A program made the translations under genes and the position numbers. Below, one piece after another: positions 24,367 through 33,438 of a DNA stretch of 57,604 nucleotides (positions are counted from its first letter, which is position 1; each line of letters begins with the position of its first letter). The stretch spans positions 1-57,604 of the forward strand of contig JAHHSI010000013.1 in the NCBI GenBank assembly GCA_020025275.1, read 5' to 3'. Under the pieces are notes generated by a model. It was not told the origin of the DNA, did no database searches, and saw only the letters and a program-made list of their open reading frames with translations. The stretch is from Oscillospiraceae bacterium. GTDB lineage: Bacteria > Bacillota > Clostridia > Oscillospirales > Oscillospiraceae.

Positions 24367-24918
24367 TTGAGCGATCGGGAAAAGAATAAAAAGAAACGGA
24401 AAAGCCGCTGGGCACTGCGCGTATTCCTGATTTCCGTGGTTTTGTCTGCCGTACTGAGTTTCTTTTCGTCGACAGCCTTGGCGGGGACCGGCTATGTGGT
24501 TGCCCTTGTAGTGTTGGCGATTTTCATAGCGCTGGGTCTTGTTTTTGATATGATCGGCGTGGCGGTGACGGCGGCTGACCCGAAACCCTTCCACTCTATG
24601 GCGGCCCATAAGGAAAAGGGCGGTCATGAGGCGGTGCGCCTTCTCAGCAAGGCCAACGAAGTAAGTTCCTTTTGTAATGATGTTGTCGGCGATATTTGCG
24701 GGATTGTCAGCGGCTCCACGGCGGCCGTGATCGTGTCGGAGCTGCAGCAGGACTTCAACACGACGACCGTTCTTTTTTCGATTGGTGTTACAGCGCTGAT
24801 CTCCGGCATCACCATCGGAGGCAAGGCGCTGGGCAAGGCGGTGGCCATCAACGACAGTACCCGGGTGGTATACCGCGTAGCACGCATCATGCATGCTCTG
24901 CACCTGTTCCGCAGATAG
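24367..24918 (+). CDS. oapA: OLE-associated membrane protein OapA
   Basis: 183 aa. TTG 24367 lies 9 nt after GAGG; an earlier TTG (24358) is too close to that site. Basic N-terminus (REKNKKKRKSR), then hydrophobic spans (VFLISVVLSAVLSFFSS, VVALVVLAIFIALGLVFDMIG), a central conserved part (AVTAADPKPFHSMAAHKEKG, CNDVVGDICGIVSG), a further span and a basic tail. This fits OapA, which resembles the DUF21 part of magnesium exporters and binds OLE RNA as a dimer. Placement directly after the OLE RNA and before dxs supports the call. The gene probably shares a transcript with OLE or dxs. Confidence 0.85.
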   Translation: MSDREKNKKKRKSRWALRVFLISVVLSAVLSFFSSTALAGTGYVVALVVLAIFIALGLVFDMIGVAVTAADPKPFHSMAAHKEKGGHEAVRLLSKANEVSSFCNDVVGDICGIVSGSTAAVIVSELQQDFNTTTVLFSIGVTALISGITIGGKALGKAVAINDSTRVVYRVARIMHALHLFRR

Positions 24919-24931
24919 GAGATGTTTTATT

Positions 24932-26788
24932 TTGATTTTAGAGAAGATTCATCATTCTTCTGATATAAAAGCCCTTAATAGCGAAGAAACCGTACGATTG
25001 TGCAGCGAGCTTCGCCGTTTTCTCATCGACCGTGTTTCAAAGACAGGCGGCCACTTGGCGTCCAATTTGGGCGTGGTGGAGCTCACCGTGGCTATCCACA
25101 AGGTCTTTGATACTGCGGAAGATCGGTTGGTCTTCGATGTGGGCCATCAATGTTATGTACACAAGGCCCTTACCGGCCGCAGTGAACTTTTTGACACACT
25201 GCGCCAGTTTCAGGGCCTTTCCGGCTTTCCTAAGCCCTATGAGAGCGAGGACGATGCGTTCATTGCCGGCCATGCGTCCAATTCTGTGTCGGTGGCGCTG
25301 GGTATGGCCCGTGCCCGCACACTGGCCAAGGAAAACTACCATGTGCTGGCGCTGACCGGAGACGGGGCAATGACGGGCGGCCTCAGCTTTGAAGGACTGA
25401 ACGACGCAGGCGCCTCCCGTGAGCCGATGATCGTGATCCTGAATGACAACGGGATGTCCATCGATGCCAATGTGGGGGCCATGTCCCGGCATCTGTCCGC
25501 ATTGCGCACCAGCCGTGGTTATGATGAATTCAAGCGCCGCTATCGCAAGGCGCTGCGCCAGTCGGCGGTGGGACGCAAGGTCTATGAGGCCGGCCACGAT
25601 GTAAAAAAGGTGCTCAAAAGTTCTCTTCTTCCGGAGGGGAGTTTTTTTGAGGCGATGGGGTTCCGCTATATGGGACCGGTGGACGGCCACGACGTGGCAG
25701 CCCTGACGGAGACGCTCCAGTGGGCCAAGGAGCAGGATGGTCCGGTTTTGGTCCACGTCTACACCATCAAAGGGCGGGGGTACCGCTTTGCCGAGCAGGA
25801 GCCGGAGCGGTTCCACGGTGTTGCCCCCTTTGATATTGCAACGGGGGCGCTGAAAAAGGCGTCGGGCCCCAGCTTTTCCGGTGTGTTTGGACAAACACTG
25901 ACGGATCTTGCCAGAGAGGATACGAAAATCTGCGCCATCTCTGCGGCAATGGCAGGCGGGACAGGCTTGAATGACTTTGCGCACCTGTTCCCACGCCGAT
26001 TTTTTGACGTGGGGATCTCGGAGGGCCATGCCGTGGCCATGGCAGCCGGAATGGCCAAACAGGGATGTATCCCGGTGTTTGCCGTCTATTCCAGTTTTTT
26101 GCAGCGAGGATTTGATATGCTGCTGCACGATGTGGCACTCAGTGGGCTGCATGTGGTCTTTGCCGTGGATCGTGCCGGTTTGGTCGGGGCGGACGGCGAG
26201 ACGCACCACGGATGCTTTGATCCCATCTATCTCTCTCTGATCCCGGGGATGACGGTCCTATGTCCGGCCAGCTTCCGCGAAATGCGGTTTATGCTCCGCT
26301 ATGCCATTGAGGAGGTGACCGGGCCGGTGGCTGTCCGGTACCCGCGCGGCGGCGAGGGGATGTATCGCGATTGCTGCGGGGAAGAGGCGGCAACCGTACT
26401 GCGGCAAGGCGATGATTGCAGCATCGTCAGCTATGGCGTGCTGATCAACGAGGCGTTGGAAGCGGCAAAAATTTTGGAAGAAAAAGGGATTTCTGCCCGT
26501 GTGGTCAAGCTGAATCGAATTGCTCCCCTGCAGGCAGAGGACATCCAGGATGCGCTTGCCGGCACGCAACGGATGTTGGTACTGGAGGACTGTGTTCAGT
26601 CCGGCTGCGTGGGAGAGCGTCTGGCTGCCTTGTTGATACAGATGGGCATGGGTCCCCAGCGCCTTGTTTTGAAGAATTGCGGAAACTCCTTTGTGCCGCA
26701 GGGCAGTGTCGCACAGTTGAATCACGCACTGGGCCTGGATGCAGAGGGGGTTGCCGGTGCGGTGGAGGAAATGCTACATGAGTGCTAA
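24932..26788 (+). CDS. dxs: 1-Deoxy-D-xylulose-5-phosphate synthase
   Basis: 618 aa. First enzyme of the MEP isoprenoid route, joining pyruvate and glyceraldehyde 3-phosphate with thiamine diphosphate. ThDP motif GDGAMTGG...NDN (about 145-175), VGHQCYVHK and the phosphate-site/transketolase-like SEGHAVAMAAG are present. TTG 24932 lies 10 nt after AGGAG. Starts 13 bp after oapA and overlaps tlyA by 11 bp. Confidence 0.95.
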   Translation: MILEKIHHSSDIKALNSEETVRLCSELRRFLIDRVSKTGGHLASNLGVVELTVAIHKVFDTAEDRLVFDVGHQCYVHKALTGRSELFDTLRQFQGLSGFPKPYESEDDAFIAGHASNSVSVALGMARARTLAKENYHVLALTGDGAMTGGLSFEGLNDAGASREPMIVILNDNGMSIDANVGAMSRHLSALRTSRGYDEFKRRYRKALRQSAVGRKVYEAGHDVKKVLKSSLLPEGSFFEAMGFRYMGPVDGHDVAALTETLQWAKEQDGPVLVHVYTIKGRGYRFAEQEPERFHGVAPFDIATGALKKASGPSFSGVFGQTLTDLAREDTKICAISAAMAGGTGLNDFAHLFPRRFFDVGISEGHAVAMAAGMAKQGCIPVFAVYSSFLQRGFDMLLHDVALSGLHVVFAVDRAGLVGADGETHHGCFDPIYLSLIPGMTVLCPASFREMRFMLRYAIEEVTGPVAVRYPRGGEGMYRDCCGEEAATVLRQGDDCSIVSYGVLINEALEAAKILEEKGISARVVKLNRIAPLQAEDIQDALAGTQRMLVLEDCVQSGCVGERLAALLIQMGMGPQRLVLKNCGNSFVPQGSVAQLNHALGLDAEGVAGAVEEMLHEC

Positions 26789-27581
26789 AACGAGATTGGA
26801 CGTTCTTTTGGTAGAACGTGGTTTTTTTGATAGCCGTCATAAAGCGCAGGCCGTGATTATGAGCGGTAATGTTTTTGTCGGGGGACAGCGGGTGGATAAG
26901 CCGGGGACATCGGTGCCCAGTGAAGCGGAGATTGAGGTGCGCGGCCATGTGCTGCCCTATGTGAGCCGCGGCGGGCTGAAGTTGGAAAAGGCCATGAAAA
27001 CCTTCCCACTGACACTGCAGGGAAAGATCTGTGCAGATATTGGGGCGTCCACAGGTGGGTTTACCGACTGTATGCTGCAAAATGGAGCGGTAAAGGTCTA
27101 CTCTGTCGACGTCGGTTATGGACAATTGGACTGGAAGCTTCGCAATGATGAGCGCGTTGTTTGTATGGAGCGCACCAATGCCCGCTATCTTACCCACGAG
27201 GAGATCCCGGATGAGCTGGATTTTGCTTCCATCGATGTATCGTTCATCTCGCTAAAACTGATCTTTCCGGCACTGTATGGCCTGTTGAGGGAGGGCGGCG
27301 AGATCGCGTGCCTCATCAAGCCGCAGTTTGAGGCCGGACGGGAGAAGGTTGGTAAAAAGGGTGTTGTCCGGGATCCGGCCGTGCATCTGGAGGTGCTGGA
27401 AAACTTTCTTGTTCATGCAAAGGAAAATAACTTTACAGTTGTTGACGTTACATATTCTCCCATTCGTGGACCGGAGGGGAATATTGAATATTTGGGCTAT
27501 CTCCGCAAGGAGACGGCCCCCAATGGCGTATTTGATTTGGCCGCAATCGTGGACGCATCCCACAGCGACCTGAAAGATTGA
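26778..27581 (+). CDS. tlyA: TlyA family rRNA 2'-O-methyltransferase / hemolysin-like
   Basis: 267 aa. N-terminal S4 RNA-binding domain (RLDVLLVERGFFDSRHKAQ), then an FtsJ-like methyltransferase domain with the SAM motif ADIGASTGGFTDCML. TlyA methylates ribosomal RNA in Mycobacterium; the Bacillus relative YqxC lies in the same place. ATG 26778 overlaps the end of dxs and follows GGAGGAAATGC. Confidence 0.93.
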   Translation: MSAKTRLDVLLVERGFFDSRHKAQAVIMSGNVFVGGQRVDKPGTSVPSEAEIEVRGHVLPYVSRGGLKLEKAMKTFPLTLQGKICADIGASTGGFTDCMLQNGAVKVYSVDVGYGQLDWKLRNDERVVCMERTNARYLTHEEIPDELDFASIDVSFISLKLIFPALYGLLREGGEIACLIKPQFEAGREKVGKKGVVRDPAVHLEVLENFLVHAKENNFTVVDVTYSPIRGPEGNIEYLGYLRKETAPNGVFDLAAIVDASHSDLKD

Positions 27582-27593
27582 AAGGGGTGCTTT

Positions 27594-28472
27594 GTGAAGA
27601 AAGTCATTCTTTGCCCGAATCCATATCGGGACAATGATTTACGTGTGGCCAAGGAGTCACGGGAAATACTGGAGAGTTTGGGCTTCCGCACAGTGGTCTG
27701 TCTCCCGTTTCAGCGGGAAGGCTATGGTGAAGAAATGGGCGTGCCCATTCGTCCGCTGCAGCAGGAGATCAAGTCGGCAGACCTACTGATCGCCTTTGGC
27801 GGCGACGGCACTATTTTGCATTTGGCACGGACTGTTGCGCTGCATAATGTGCCGGTACTGGGCATCAATCTGGGAAGCCTCGGTTTCATGTCAGAGCTGG
27901 AGCCCAACGAGCTGCATCGTCTGCGTGATCTGGTGGATTGGAATTTTACCGTGGAATCCCGCATGATGTTGGACGTCAATGTGATCCGTGACGGCCGCAG
28001 TGTCTACAACAACATTGCGATCAATGATGCAGTCGTATCAAAAGGCTCTATTGCACGGGTTGTAAGGTTGAGTATCTTTACAGAAGAAGGGCCGCTGACA
28101 AGGGTGGGCGGCGACGGTGTGATCGTCAGTACCCCCACCGGTTCTACGGGATATTCCATGGCCGCCGGTGGACCGATCGTCGAGCCTATGGCTCGGAATC
28201 TGTTGATTACACCGATCTGCCCTCATGCCATGCGGGCGGTGGCCTATGTGCTGGACCCCAGCCATGTGATCACGATCGAGGCAGCGGATACCAATAAGAA
28301 ATATGTCTATCTTTCGGTGGACGGCGGCAAGGCGTTTTCCCTGAAGAACGGGGATCAGGTGCGTGTTAAGCAGTCACGCCATAATATGAAGCTGGTCCGT
28401 CTGTCGAAAAAAGGATTCTGCGAAATTTTAGAGAAGAAAATGGGAACGGAGGCTGTCCGTTATGAAAAATGA
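27594..28472 (+). CDS. nadK: NAD kinase
   Basis: 292 aa, GTG start after GAAAGGGGTGC. Phosphorylates NAD to NADP. Signature FGGDGTILHLAR (GGDG motif, about 66-77) and GDGVIVSTPTGSTGYSMAAGG are intact. Overlaps argR by 11 bp. Confidence 0.95.
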   Translation: MKKVILCPNPYRDNDLRVAKESREILESLGFRTVVCLPFQREGYGEEMGVPIRPLQQEIKSADLLIAFGGDGTILHLARTVALHNVPVLGINLGSLGFMSELEPNELHRLRDLVDWNFTVESRMMLDVNVIRDGRSVYNNIAINDAVVSKGSIARVVRLSIFTEEGPLTRVGGDGVIVSTPTGSTGYSMAAGGPIVEPMARNLLITPICPHAMRAVAYVLDPSHVITIEAADTNKKYVYLSVDGGKAFSLKNGDQVRVKQSRHNMKLVRLSKKGFCEILEKKMGTEAVRYEK

Positions 28473-28914
28473 TCGACAGGAGCAGTTACTACAGATCATC
28501 ACGGAAGAAGCGATCGAGACGCAGGAGCAGCTGTTGGAGTGCTTGCAGGCTCGGGGGATCAAGTGTACACAGGCCACCATTTCCCGGGACATTAAGGAGC
28601 TTCATCTGGTGAAGGAGCCGGCCGGACAGGGGAAGTATCGCTATGCCGTTTCCGGCCACCGGGCAAAGCTGAATTTTGCCGATCGGCTGCGTACGATTTT
28701 CCGTGAGAGTGTTCTCAGCGTGGATTATGCCCAAAATCTGGTGGTTCTCAAAACGATGCCCGGTCTGGCGCAGGGGGCGGCCTCTGCCTTGGATAGTATG
28801 GAGATCGGAGATATGGTCGGGTGCCTTGCCGGCGATGATACCGTGCTGATCGTTATGCGTAATTTGGAGAGCGCCTCGGATTTTGCGGCAGAGATCAAAG
28901 AGATGATGCGCTGA
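28462..28914 (+). CDS. argR: Arginine repressor ArgR
   Basis: 150 aa. N-terminal winged helix (IKCTQATISRDIKELHL) and C-terminal arginine-binding/hexamer domain with GDDTVLIV. Regulates arginine genes with arginine as corepressor in relatives. Its place between nadK and recN is the standard clostridial order and need not reflect function. Confidence 0.94.
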   Translation: MKNDRQEQLLQIITEEAIETQEQLLECLQARGIKCTQATISRDIKELHLVKEPAGQGKYRYAVSGHRAKLNFADRLRTIFRESVLSVDYAQNLVVLKTMPGLAQGAASALDSMEIGDMVGCLAGDDTVLIVMRNLESASDFAAEIKEMMR

Positions 28915-28938
28915 GCAGGTGTTATATGGAGGGGAAAG

Positions 28939-30621
28939 ATGCTGCAAGTCTTGCACATTGAAAATATTGCCATTATCGAACAGGCAGATATTACCTTCGA
29001 GCCGGGGTTTAACGCCTTGACCGGTGAAACCGGTGCGGGTAAATCCATCGTTATCGATTCGATGAGCGCTGTTTTGGGGCAGCGTGCCTCTCGGGAACTC
29101 ATTCGCACAGGCAGTGACAAAGCGTTTGTCAGTGCCTGTTTTACCGACGTCCCGGAGCGTGTCTGGGAGACGCTCGGTGTAGAATCAGAGCAGGAGCTGC
29201 TGTTGCAGCGTGAGATCCATACGGACGGGAAAAATGTGTGCCGTGCCAACGGCCGCCCGCTGACGGTGACGCAGCTGCGCGCCGTGGGCAGCCAGCTTCT
29301 GAACATCCACGGCCAGCACGACGGCCAGCAGCTGCTGGATGAAGAGCAGCATCTGGTATATCTGGATGCGTTCGGACGTGTGGGCGGAGAACTGGCCAAG
29401 TATCAGGAAAAATATCATTTTTTGCAGGAATTACGCCGGAAAATACAGGCTCTGCAAATGGACGAGGCGGAGAAGGCACGGCGCATGGATACGCTGCGCT
29501 ATCAGATCGAGGAACTGGAGCGGGCAAAGCTCAAGATTGGGGAAGAGGAAACACTGCTGAACCGCCGTAGTTTCTTGCGCAATGGGGAGAAGTTTATTTC
29601 CGCCGTGGAGGGGGCAGACTATTGCCTGAACGGTGATGACGGTTCGGATGGCGCTTTAACACTGCTGCGACAGGCGCAGACGGCGATCGGCACCGTGAAA
29701 AATCTGGACGAGGCGTTCGGAGAGATGTATTCACGGTTGGAATCGCTCTACAGCGAGCTCTACGATCTGGCCGATACGGTCCGTGATCGAAGAGAAGATT
29801 TTGATTTTTCTCCCCACGAATTGGATGAGGTAGAGAGCCGGCTGGATCAGCTGTATCGCCTGAAAAAGAAATACGGGCCCACGGTGGAGGAGATGGTGGA
29901 GTATCTGGAGCGCTGCCGCCATGAGCTCAATTCCATAGAGGATGCGGATGATACGCTGCAGCGCTTGGAGCGCCAGCGCAGCAAGGCCGAGGAAGACACA
30001 CGCAAGGCGGCTGCACTGCTCACGCAGGCACGCCAAGCGGCTGCCAAGGAGATGGAAAAGCAGATCCTGACGGAACTGCAGCAGTTGGACATGGGCAAAA
30101 TCCGCTTTGAGGTCTCGTTTGCGCCCCAGGAGCCGGCAGAAAACGGCATGGATACGGTGCGTTTTCTCATGTCCGCCAATGTGGGCGAGGAGCTGCGCCC
30201 CATCCATAAAATCGCATCCGGCGGCGAGCTGGCACGCATCATGCTGGCCATGAAGAACGTCCTCTCGGAGCAGGATCATGTGGGGACGCTGGTCTTTGAC
30301 GAGGTGGATACGGGTGTTTCCGGACGTGCCGCTCAGAAGGTGGCGGAAAAGATCGCGCTGATCTCGCAGAAAAAGCAGGTGCTGTGCGTGACACATCTGC
30401 CGCAGCTGGCGGCCATGGCTGATACCCATTTTTCCGTGGAGAAGGGGGAGGCTAACGGCCGCACTTATACGCGGGTGCAGGAGTTGACACGACAGCAGCG
30501 CCGTGAGGAGTTGGCACGACTGACCGGAGGCGCTCATGTATCGGAGGTCATGCTCTCCGGGGCGGAGGAATTGCTGGTCGAAGCGGAAAAATTCAGAGAA
30601 AACCTGAAAACTGCCAGATAA
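28939..30621 (+). CDS. recN: DNA repair protein RecN
   Basis: 560 aa SMC-like ATPase of double-strand break repair. Walker A GETGAGKSIVID (about 30-41), two helical coiled-coil arms, ABC signature KIASGGELARIMLA and Walker B TLVFDEVDTGVSG. Last gene of the isoprenoid-repair run; no hairpin terminator was found before the tyrS promoter right behind it. Confidence 0.95.
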   Translation: MLQVLHIENIAIIEQADITFEPGFNALTGETGAGKSIVIDSMSAVLGQRASRELIRTGSDKAFVSACFTDVPERVWETLGVESEQELLLQREIHTDGKNVCRANGRPLTVTQLRAVGSQLLNIHGQHDGQQLLDEEQHLVYLDAFGRVGGELAKYQEKYHFLQELRRKIQALQMDEAEKARRMDTLRYQIEELERAKLKIGEEETLLNRRSFLRNGEKFISAVEGADYCLNGDDGSDGALTLLRQAQTAIGTVKNLDEAFGEMYSRLESLYSELYDLADTVRDRREDFDFSPHELDEVESRLDQLYRLKKKYGPTVEEMVEYLERCRHELNSIEDADDTLQRLERQRSKAEEDTRKAAALLTQARQAAAKEMEKQILTELQQLDMGKIRFEVSFAPQEPAENGMDTVRFLMSANVGEELRPIHKIASGGELARIMLAMKNVLSEQDHVGTLVFDEVDTGVSGRAAQKVAEKIALISQKKQVLCVTHLPQLAAMADTHFSVEKGEANGRTYTRVQELTRQQRREELARLTGGAHVSEVMLSGAEELLVEAEKFRENLKTAR

Positions 30622-30624
30622 CCG

Positions 30625-30653
30625 TTGACTTTTCCTGCGGGAATGACTATAAT
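30625..30653 (+). promoter_or_regulatory. Sigma-A promoter of tyrS
   Basis: -35 TTGACT (30625-30630), 17-nt spacer, -10 TATAAT (30648-30653); a strong promoter a few bases after the recN stop. Confidence 0.85.
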
Positions 30654-30662
30654 GACAATATT

Positions 30663-30948
30663 AAAAGTAAATGATGCCACAGCGATGAAGGGAAGAAGTA
30701 ACCCGCTGTCAGCCTGCAAAGAGAGGCCCTGTCTGGTGGAAGGGGAAGAGGTTGAGGTGCGGTGAATACATCCTGGAGCAGCCTTCTGAAAACGTGTTTG
30801 CGTCGGTAGGGATGTGTCGGGTTCGCCCGTTATAGCGACAGGGTATGTTTGTACCCGATAAGGCTTTCATCCGTGAGGGTGGAGGTGAACATGAGGTGGT
30901 ACCGCGATATTTTGTCGCCCTCTGTCGTCAGGCAGAGGGCGCTTTTTC
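30663..30948 (+). promoter_or_regulatory. T-box leader of tyrS, tyrosine specific
   Basis: T-box core GAGGTGGTACCGCG (30893-30906) followed by the terminator CGCCCTCTG...CAGAGGGCG with a T-run (30916-30948). Stem I contains GTGAATACATCC, where TAC (30767-30769) is the likely tyrosine specifier. Uncharged tRNA-Tyr binding should favour the antiterminator and switch tyrS on. Confidence 0.9.
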
Positions 30949-30992
30949 TTGCCCCTGCCAAGAAGAAAATGCAAAGGAAGAAAGGAAAGTAC

Positions 30993-32222
30993 ATGATGGG
31001 TATTTACGAAGAACTGGTTGAGCGGGGCCTGATTGCGCAGGTTACCAATGAAGAAGAAATCCGGGAGATGATCAATCACGGCAAAGCGACATTCTATATC
31101 GGCTTTGACTGTACGGCGGATTCCCTCCATGTGGGCCATTTTATGGCGCTTTGTCTGATGAAGCGGCTGCAGATGGCCGGCAATAAGCCCATTGCTCTGA
31201 TCGGTGATGGAACCACGCTGATCGGCGACCCGTCCGGTCGCAGCGATATGCGCCAGATGCTGGATGAGACGGCCATCAAGCATAACGCAGAATGCTTCAA
31301 GCGCCAGATGGAGCGGTTTATCGATTTCTCTGACGATAAGGCCATGATGGTCTATAACTCCGAGTGGCTCAAGCCGCTGAACTATATCGAGCTGCTGCGG
31401 GATGTAGGTGCGTGCTTCTCGGTCAATAATATGCTGCGTGCTGAGTGTTATAAGCAGCGTATGGAGAAGGGGTTGAGCTTCCTGGAGTTCAACTACATGA
31501 TCATGCAGAGCTATGACTTCTACTATATGTTCCAGCACTATGGCTGCAATATGCAGTTCGGCGGTAATGATCAGTGGTCCAATATGCTGGGCGGTACCGA
31601 GCTGATCCGCCGCAAGCTGGGGAAAGATGCCCACGCCATGACCATCACGCTGCTTCTGAACAGCGAGGGAAAGAAGATGGGCAAGACGGCCTCCGGTGCT
31701 GTGTGGCTGGACCCCAACAAGACCTCTCCCTTTGAGTTTTATCAGTATTGGCGCAATGTGGATGATGCCGATGTACTCAAGTGCATCCGGATGCTGACGT
31801 TCCTGCCGCTGGAGGAGATCAACAAAATGGACGGCTGGGAGGGTGCACAGCTCAACGATGCCAAGGAGATTTTGGCCTTTGAGCTGACCAAGCTGGTGCA
31901 CGGAGAGGAAGAGGCGCTGAAGGCAAAGGAGGCCTCCCGTGCGCTGTTTGCCGGCAAGGGCAGCAGCGAGAATATGCCCACCACGGAGCTGACCGGTGAC
32001 GATCTGGGCGGTGGTTCCATCGGTATTATTCCGCTGATGGTCAAGTGCGGTCTGTGCGCCAGCAATGGTGAGGCCCGCCGCCTGATCCAGCAGGGGGGCG
32101 TCTCGGTGAACGATGAAAAGGTGACCTCTATTGAAACGACGTATGGTCTGGAGCAGTTCACCGGCGAGGGACTTGTGATCCGCAAGGGTAAGAAGGTGTT
32201 TCACCGCGCCGTGATGGTGTAA
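30993..32222 (+). CDS. tyrS: Tyrosyl-tRNA synthetase
   Basis: 409 aa (408 if the second ATG is used). Class I synthetase with the HIGH-like HVGHFM (about 46-51), the Tyr-site stretch MQSYDFYYMFQHYG, the KMSKS-like KKMGKT and a C-terminal S4 domain (GLCASNGEARRLIQQGGV). Controlled by the T-box upstream. Confidence 0.96.
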   Translation: MMGIYEELVERGLIAQVTNEEEIREMINHGKATFYIGFDCTADSLHVGHFMALCLMKRLQMAGNKPIALIGDGTTLIGDPSGRSDMRQMLDETAIKHNAECFKRQMERFIDFSDDKAMMVYNSEWLKPLNYIELLRDVGACFSVNNMLRAECYKQRMEKGLSFLEFNYMIMQSYDFYYMFQHYGCNMQFGGNDQWSNMLGGTELIRRKLGKDAHAMTITLLLNSEGKKMGKTASGAVWLDPNKTSPFEFYQYWRNVDDADVLKCIRMLTFLPLEEINKMDGWEGAQLNDAKEILAFELTKLVHGEEEALKAKEASRALFAGKGSSENMPTTELTGDDLGGGSIGIIPLMVKCGLCASNGEARRLIQQGGVSVNDEKVTSIETTYGLEQFTGEGLVIRKGKKVFHRAVMV

Positions 32223-32276
32223 TGGCACTTTGAATGGGCGGGAACGTCGCATAGACGGGATCGCCGGAACATCATA

Positions 32277-32306
32277 AGAGACGGTGTGAACAGCACCGTC
32301 TCTTTC
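32277..32306. terminator. Intrinsic terminator after tyrS
   Basis: AAGAGACGGTG, loop TGAACA, GCACCGTCTCTTT. Located 54 bp after the stop codon. Confidence 0.8.
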
Positions 32307-32325
32307 CTGTTTTCGCTCTGCCTAT

Positions 32326-32353
32326 TGAAATCAGGGAAAATCTATACTATAAT
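32326..32353 (+). promoter_or_regulatory. Sigma-A promoter of queA-tgt
   Basis: -35 TTGAAA (32326-32331), spacer near 16-17 nt, -10 TATAAT (32348-32353). Confidence 0.75.
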
Positions 32354-32398
32354 AAAAAATTGCGAAATTGCAAATTTATATCTTTATAGGATGATCGT

Positions 32399-33424
32399 AT
32401 GAGAACAAAAGATTTTGATTTTGAATTGCCGGAGGAGCTGATCGCACAGACCCCTATTGAGAAGCGGGATGCGTCCCGGCTGTTGGTGCTGGATAAGCAC
32501 AGCGGCGCCTGGGAACATCGCCATTTCTTCGATCTGCCGTCGTACCTCCGCCCGGGAGACTGTCTGATTTTGAATAACTCCCGTGTGCTGCCGGCGCGCC
32601 TGCTGGGTCATCGACTGCCCGGCGGCGGGGCCTGTGAGGTGCTGCTGCTGATCGATCGGGGGAGCGACACATGGGAGTGTCTGGTCCGCCCGGGGAAGAA
32701 GATGCGAGTGGGCGCCAAGGTTTCCTTTGGCGATGGCCAGCTGACCGGCGAGGTGGTGGACGAGCTGCCCGGCGGCAATCGACTGGTGCATTTTTCATAC
32801 CAGGGGATTTTTCTTGAGGTGTTGGACCAGCTGGGGAAGATGCCGCTGCCTCCATATATCAAGGCTGAACTGCAGGATCGGGAGCGGTACCAGACTGTGT
32901 ACTCCAAGGTCACCGGTTCTGCGGCCGCCCCCACGGCGGGGCTCCACTTCACGCCGGAGCTTTTGGAGCAGATCCGTGCCATGGGCGTTCGCATTGGCTA
33001 TGTGACGCTCCATGTGGGCTTGGGGACGTTCCGCCCGGTGAAAGAGGAAGAGATCAGCGATCACGAGATGCACAGTGAATACTGTGTGATCCCGCAGGAG
33101 ACAGCGGATCTGATCAACGAGACAAAGGGAAGCGGCGGCCGTGTGATCTGCGTGGGCACGACCTCTTGCCGCACACTGGAGTCTTGGGCGCAGGAGGACG
33201 GGACGGTGACGGCCAGCGCCGGGTGGACCGATATTTTCATCTATCCCGGATATCGCTTTAAGGTGCTGGATGCGCTGATCACCAACTTCCATCTGCCGGA
33301 GTCTACGCTGTTGATGCTGGTCTCTGCGCTGGCGGGGCGTGAGAATGTGTTGGCTGCGTATCGTGAGGCGGTCAAGGAGCGGTACCGCTTCTTTAGTTTT
33401 GGCGATGCAATGTTCATCGGGTAA
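32399..33424 (+). CDS. queA: S-adenosylmethionine:tRNA ribosyltransferase-isomerase QueA
   Basis: 341 aa. Makes epoxyqueuosine from preQ1 in tRNA. Family landmarks: FDFELPEELIAQTP at the N-terminus, LILNNSRVLPARL, PPYIKAELQDRERYQTVY and GLHFTPELL. Start ATG 32399 with a modest AGGA site. Forms an operon with tgt 14 bp downstream; no preQ1 riboswitch was seen in the 45-nt leader. Confidence 0.95.
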   Translation: MRTKDFDFELPEELIAQTPIEKRDASRLLVLDKHSGAWEHRHFFDLPSYLRPGDCLILNNSRVLPARLLGHRLPGGGACEVLLLIDRGSDTWECLVRPGKKMRVGAKVSFGDGQLTGEVVDELPGGNRLVHFSYQGIFLEVLDQLGKMPLPPYIKAELQDRERYQTVYSKVTGSAAAPTAGLHFTPELLEQIRAMGVRIGYVTLHVGLGTFRPVKEEEISDHEMHSEYCVIPQETADLINETKGSGGRVICVGTTSCRTLESWAQEDGTVTASAGWTDIFIYPGYRFKVLDALITNFHLPESTLLMLVSALAGRENVLAAYREAVKERYRFFSFGDAMFIG

Positions 33425-33438
33425 GGGAGTATTGAGAG

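Noticed and set aside
30867..32252. Leftward 461-codon frame
   Set aside because: Antisense to tyrS and its T-box leader.
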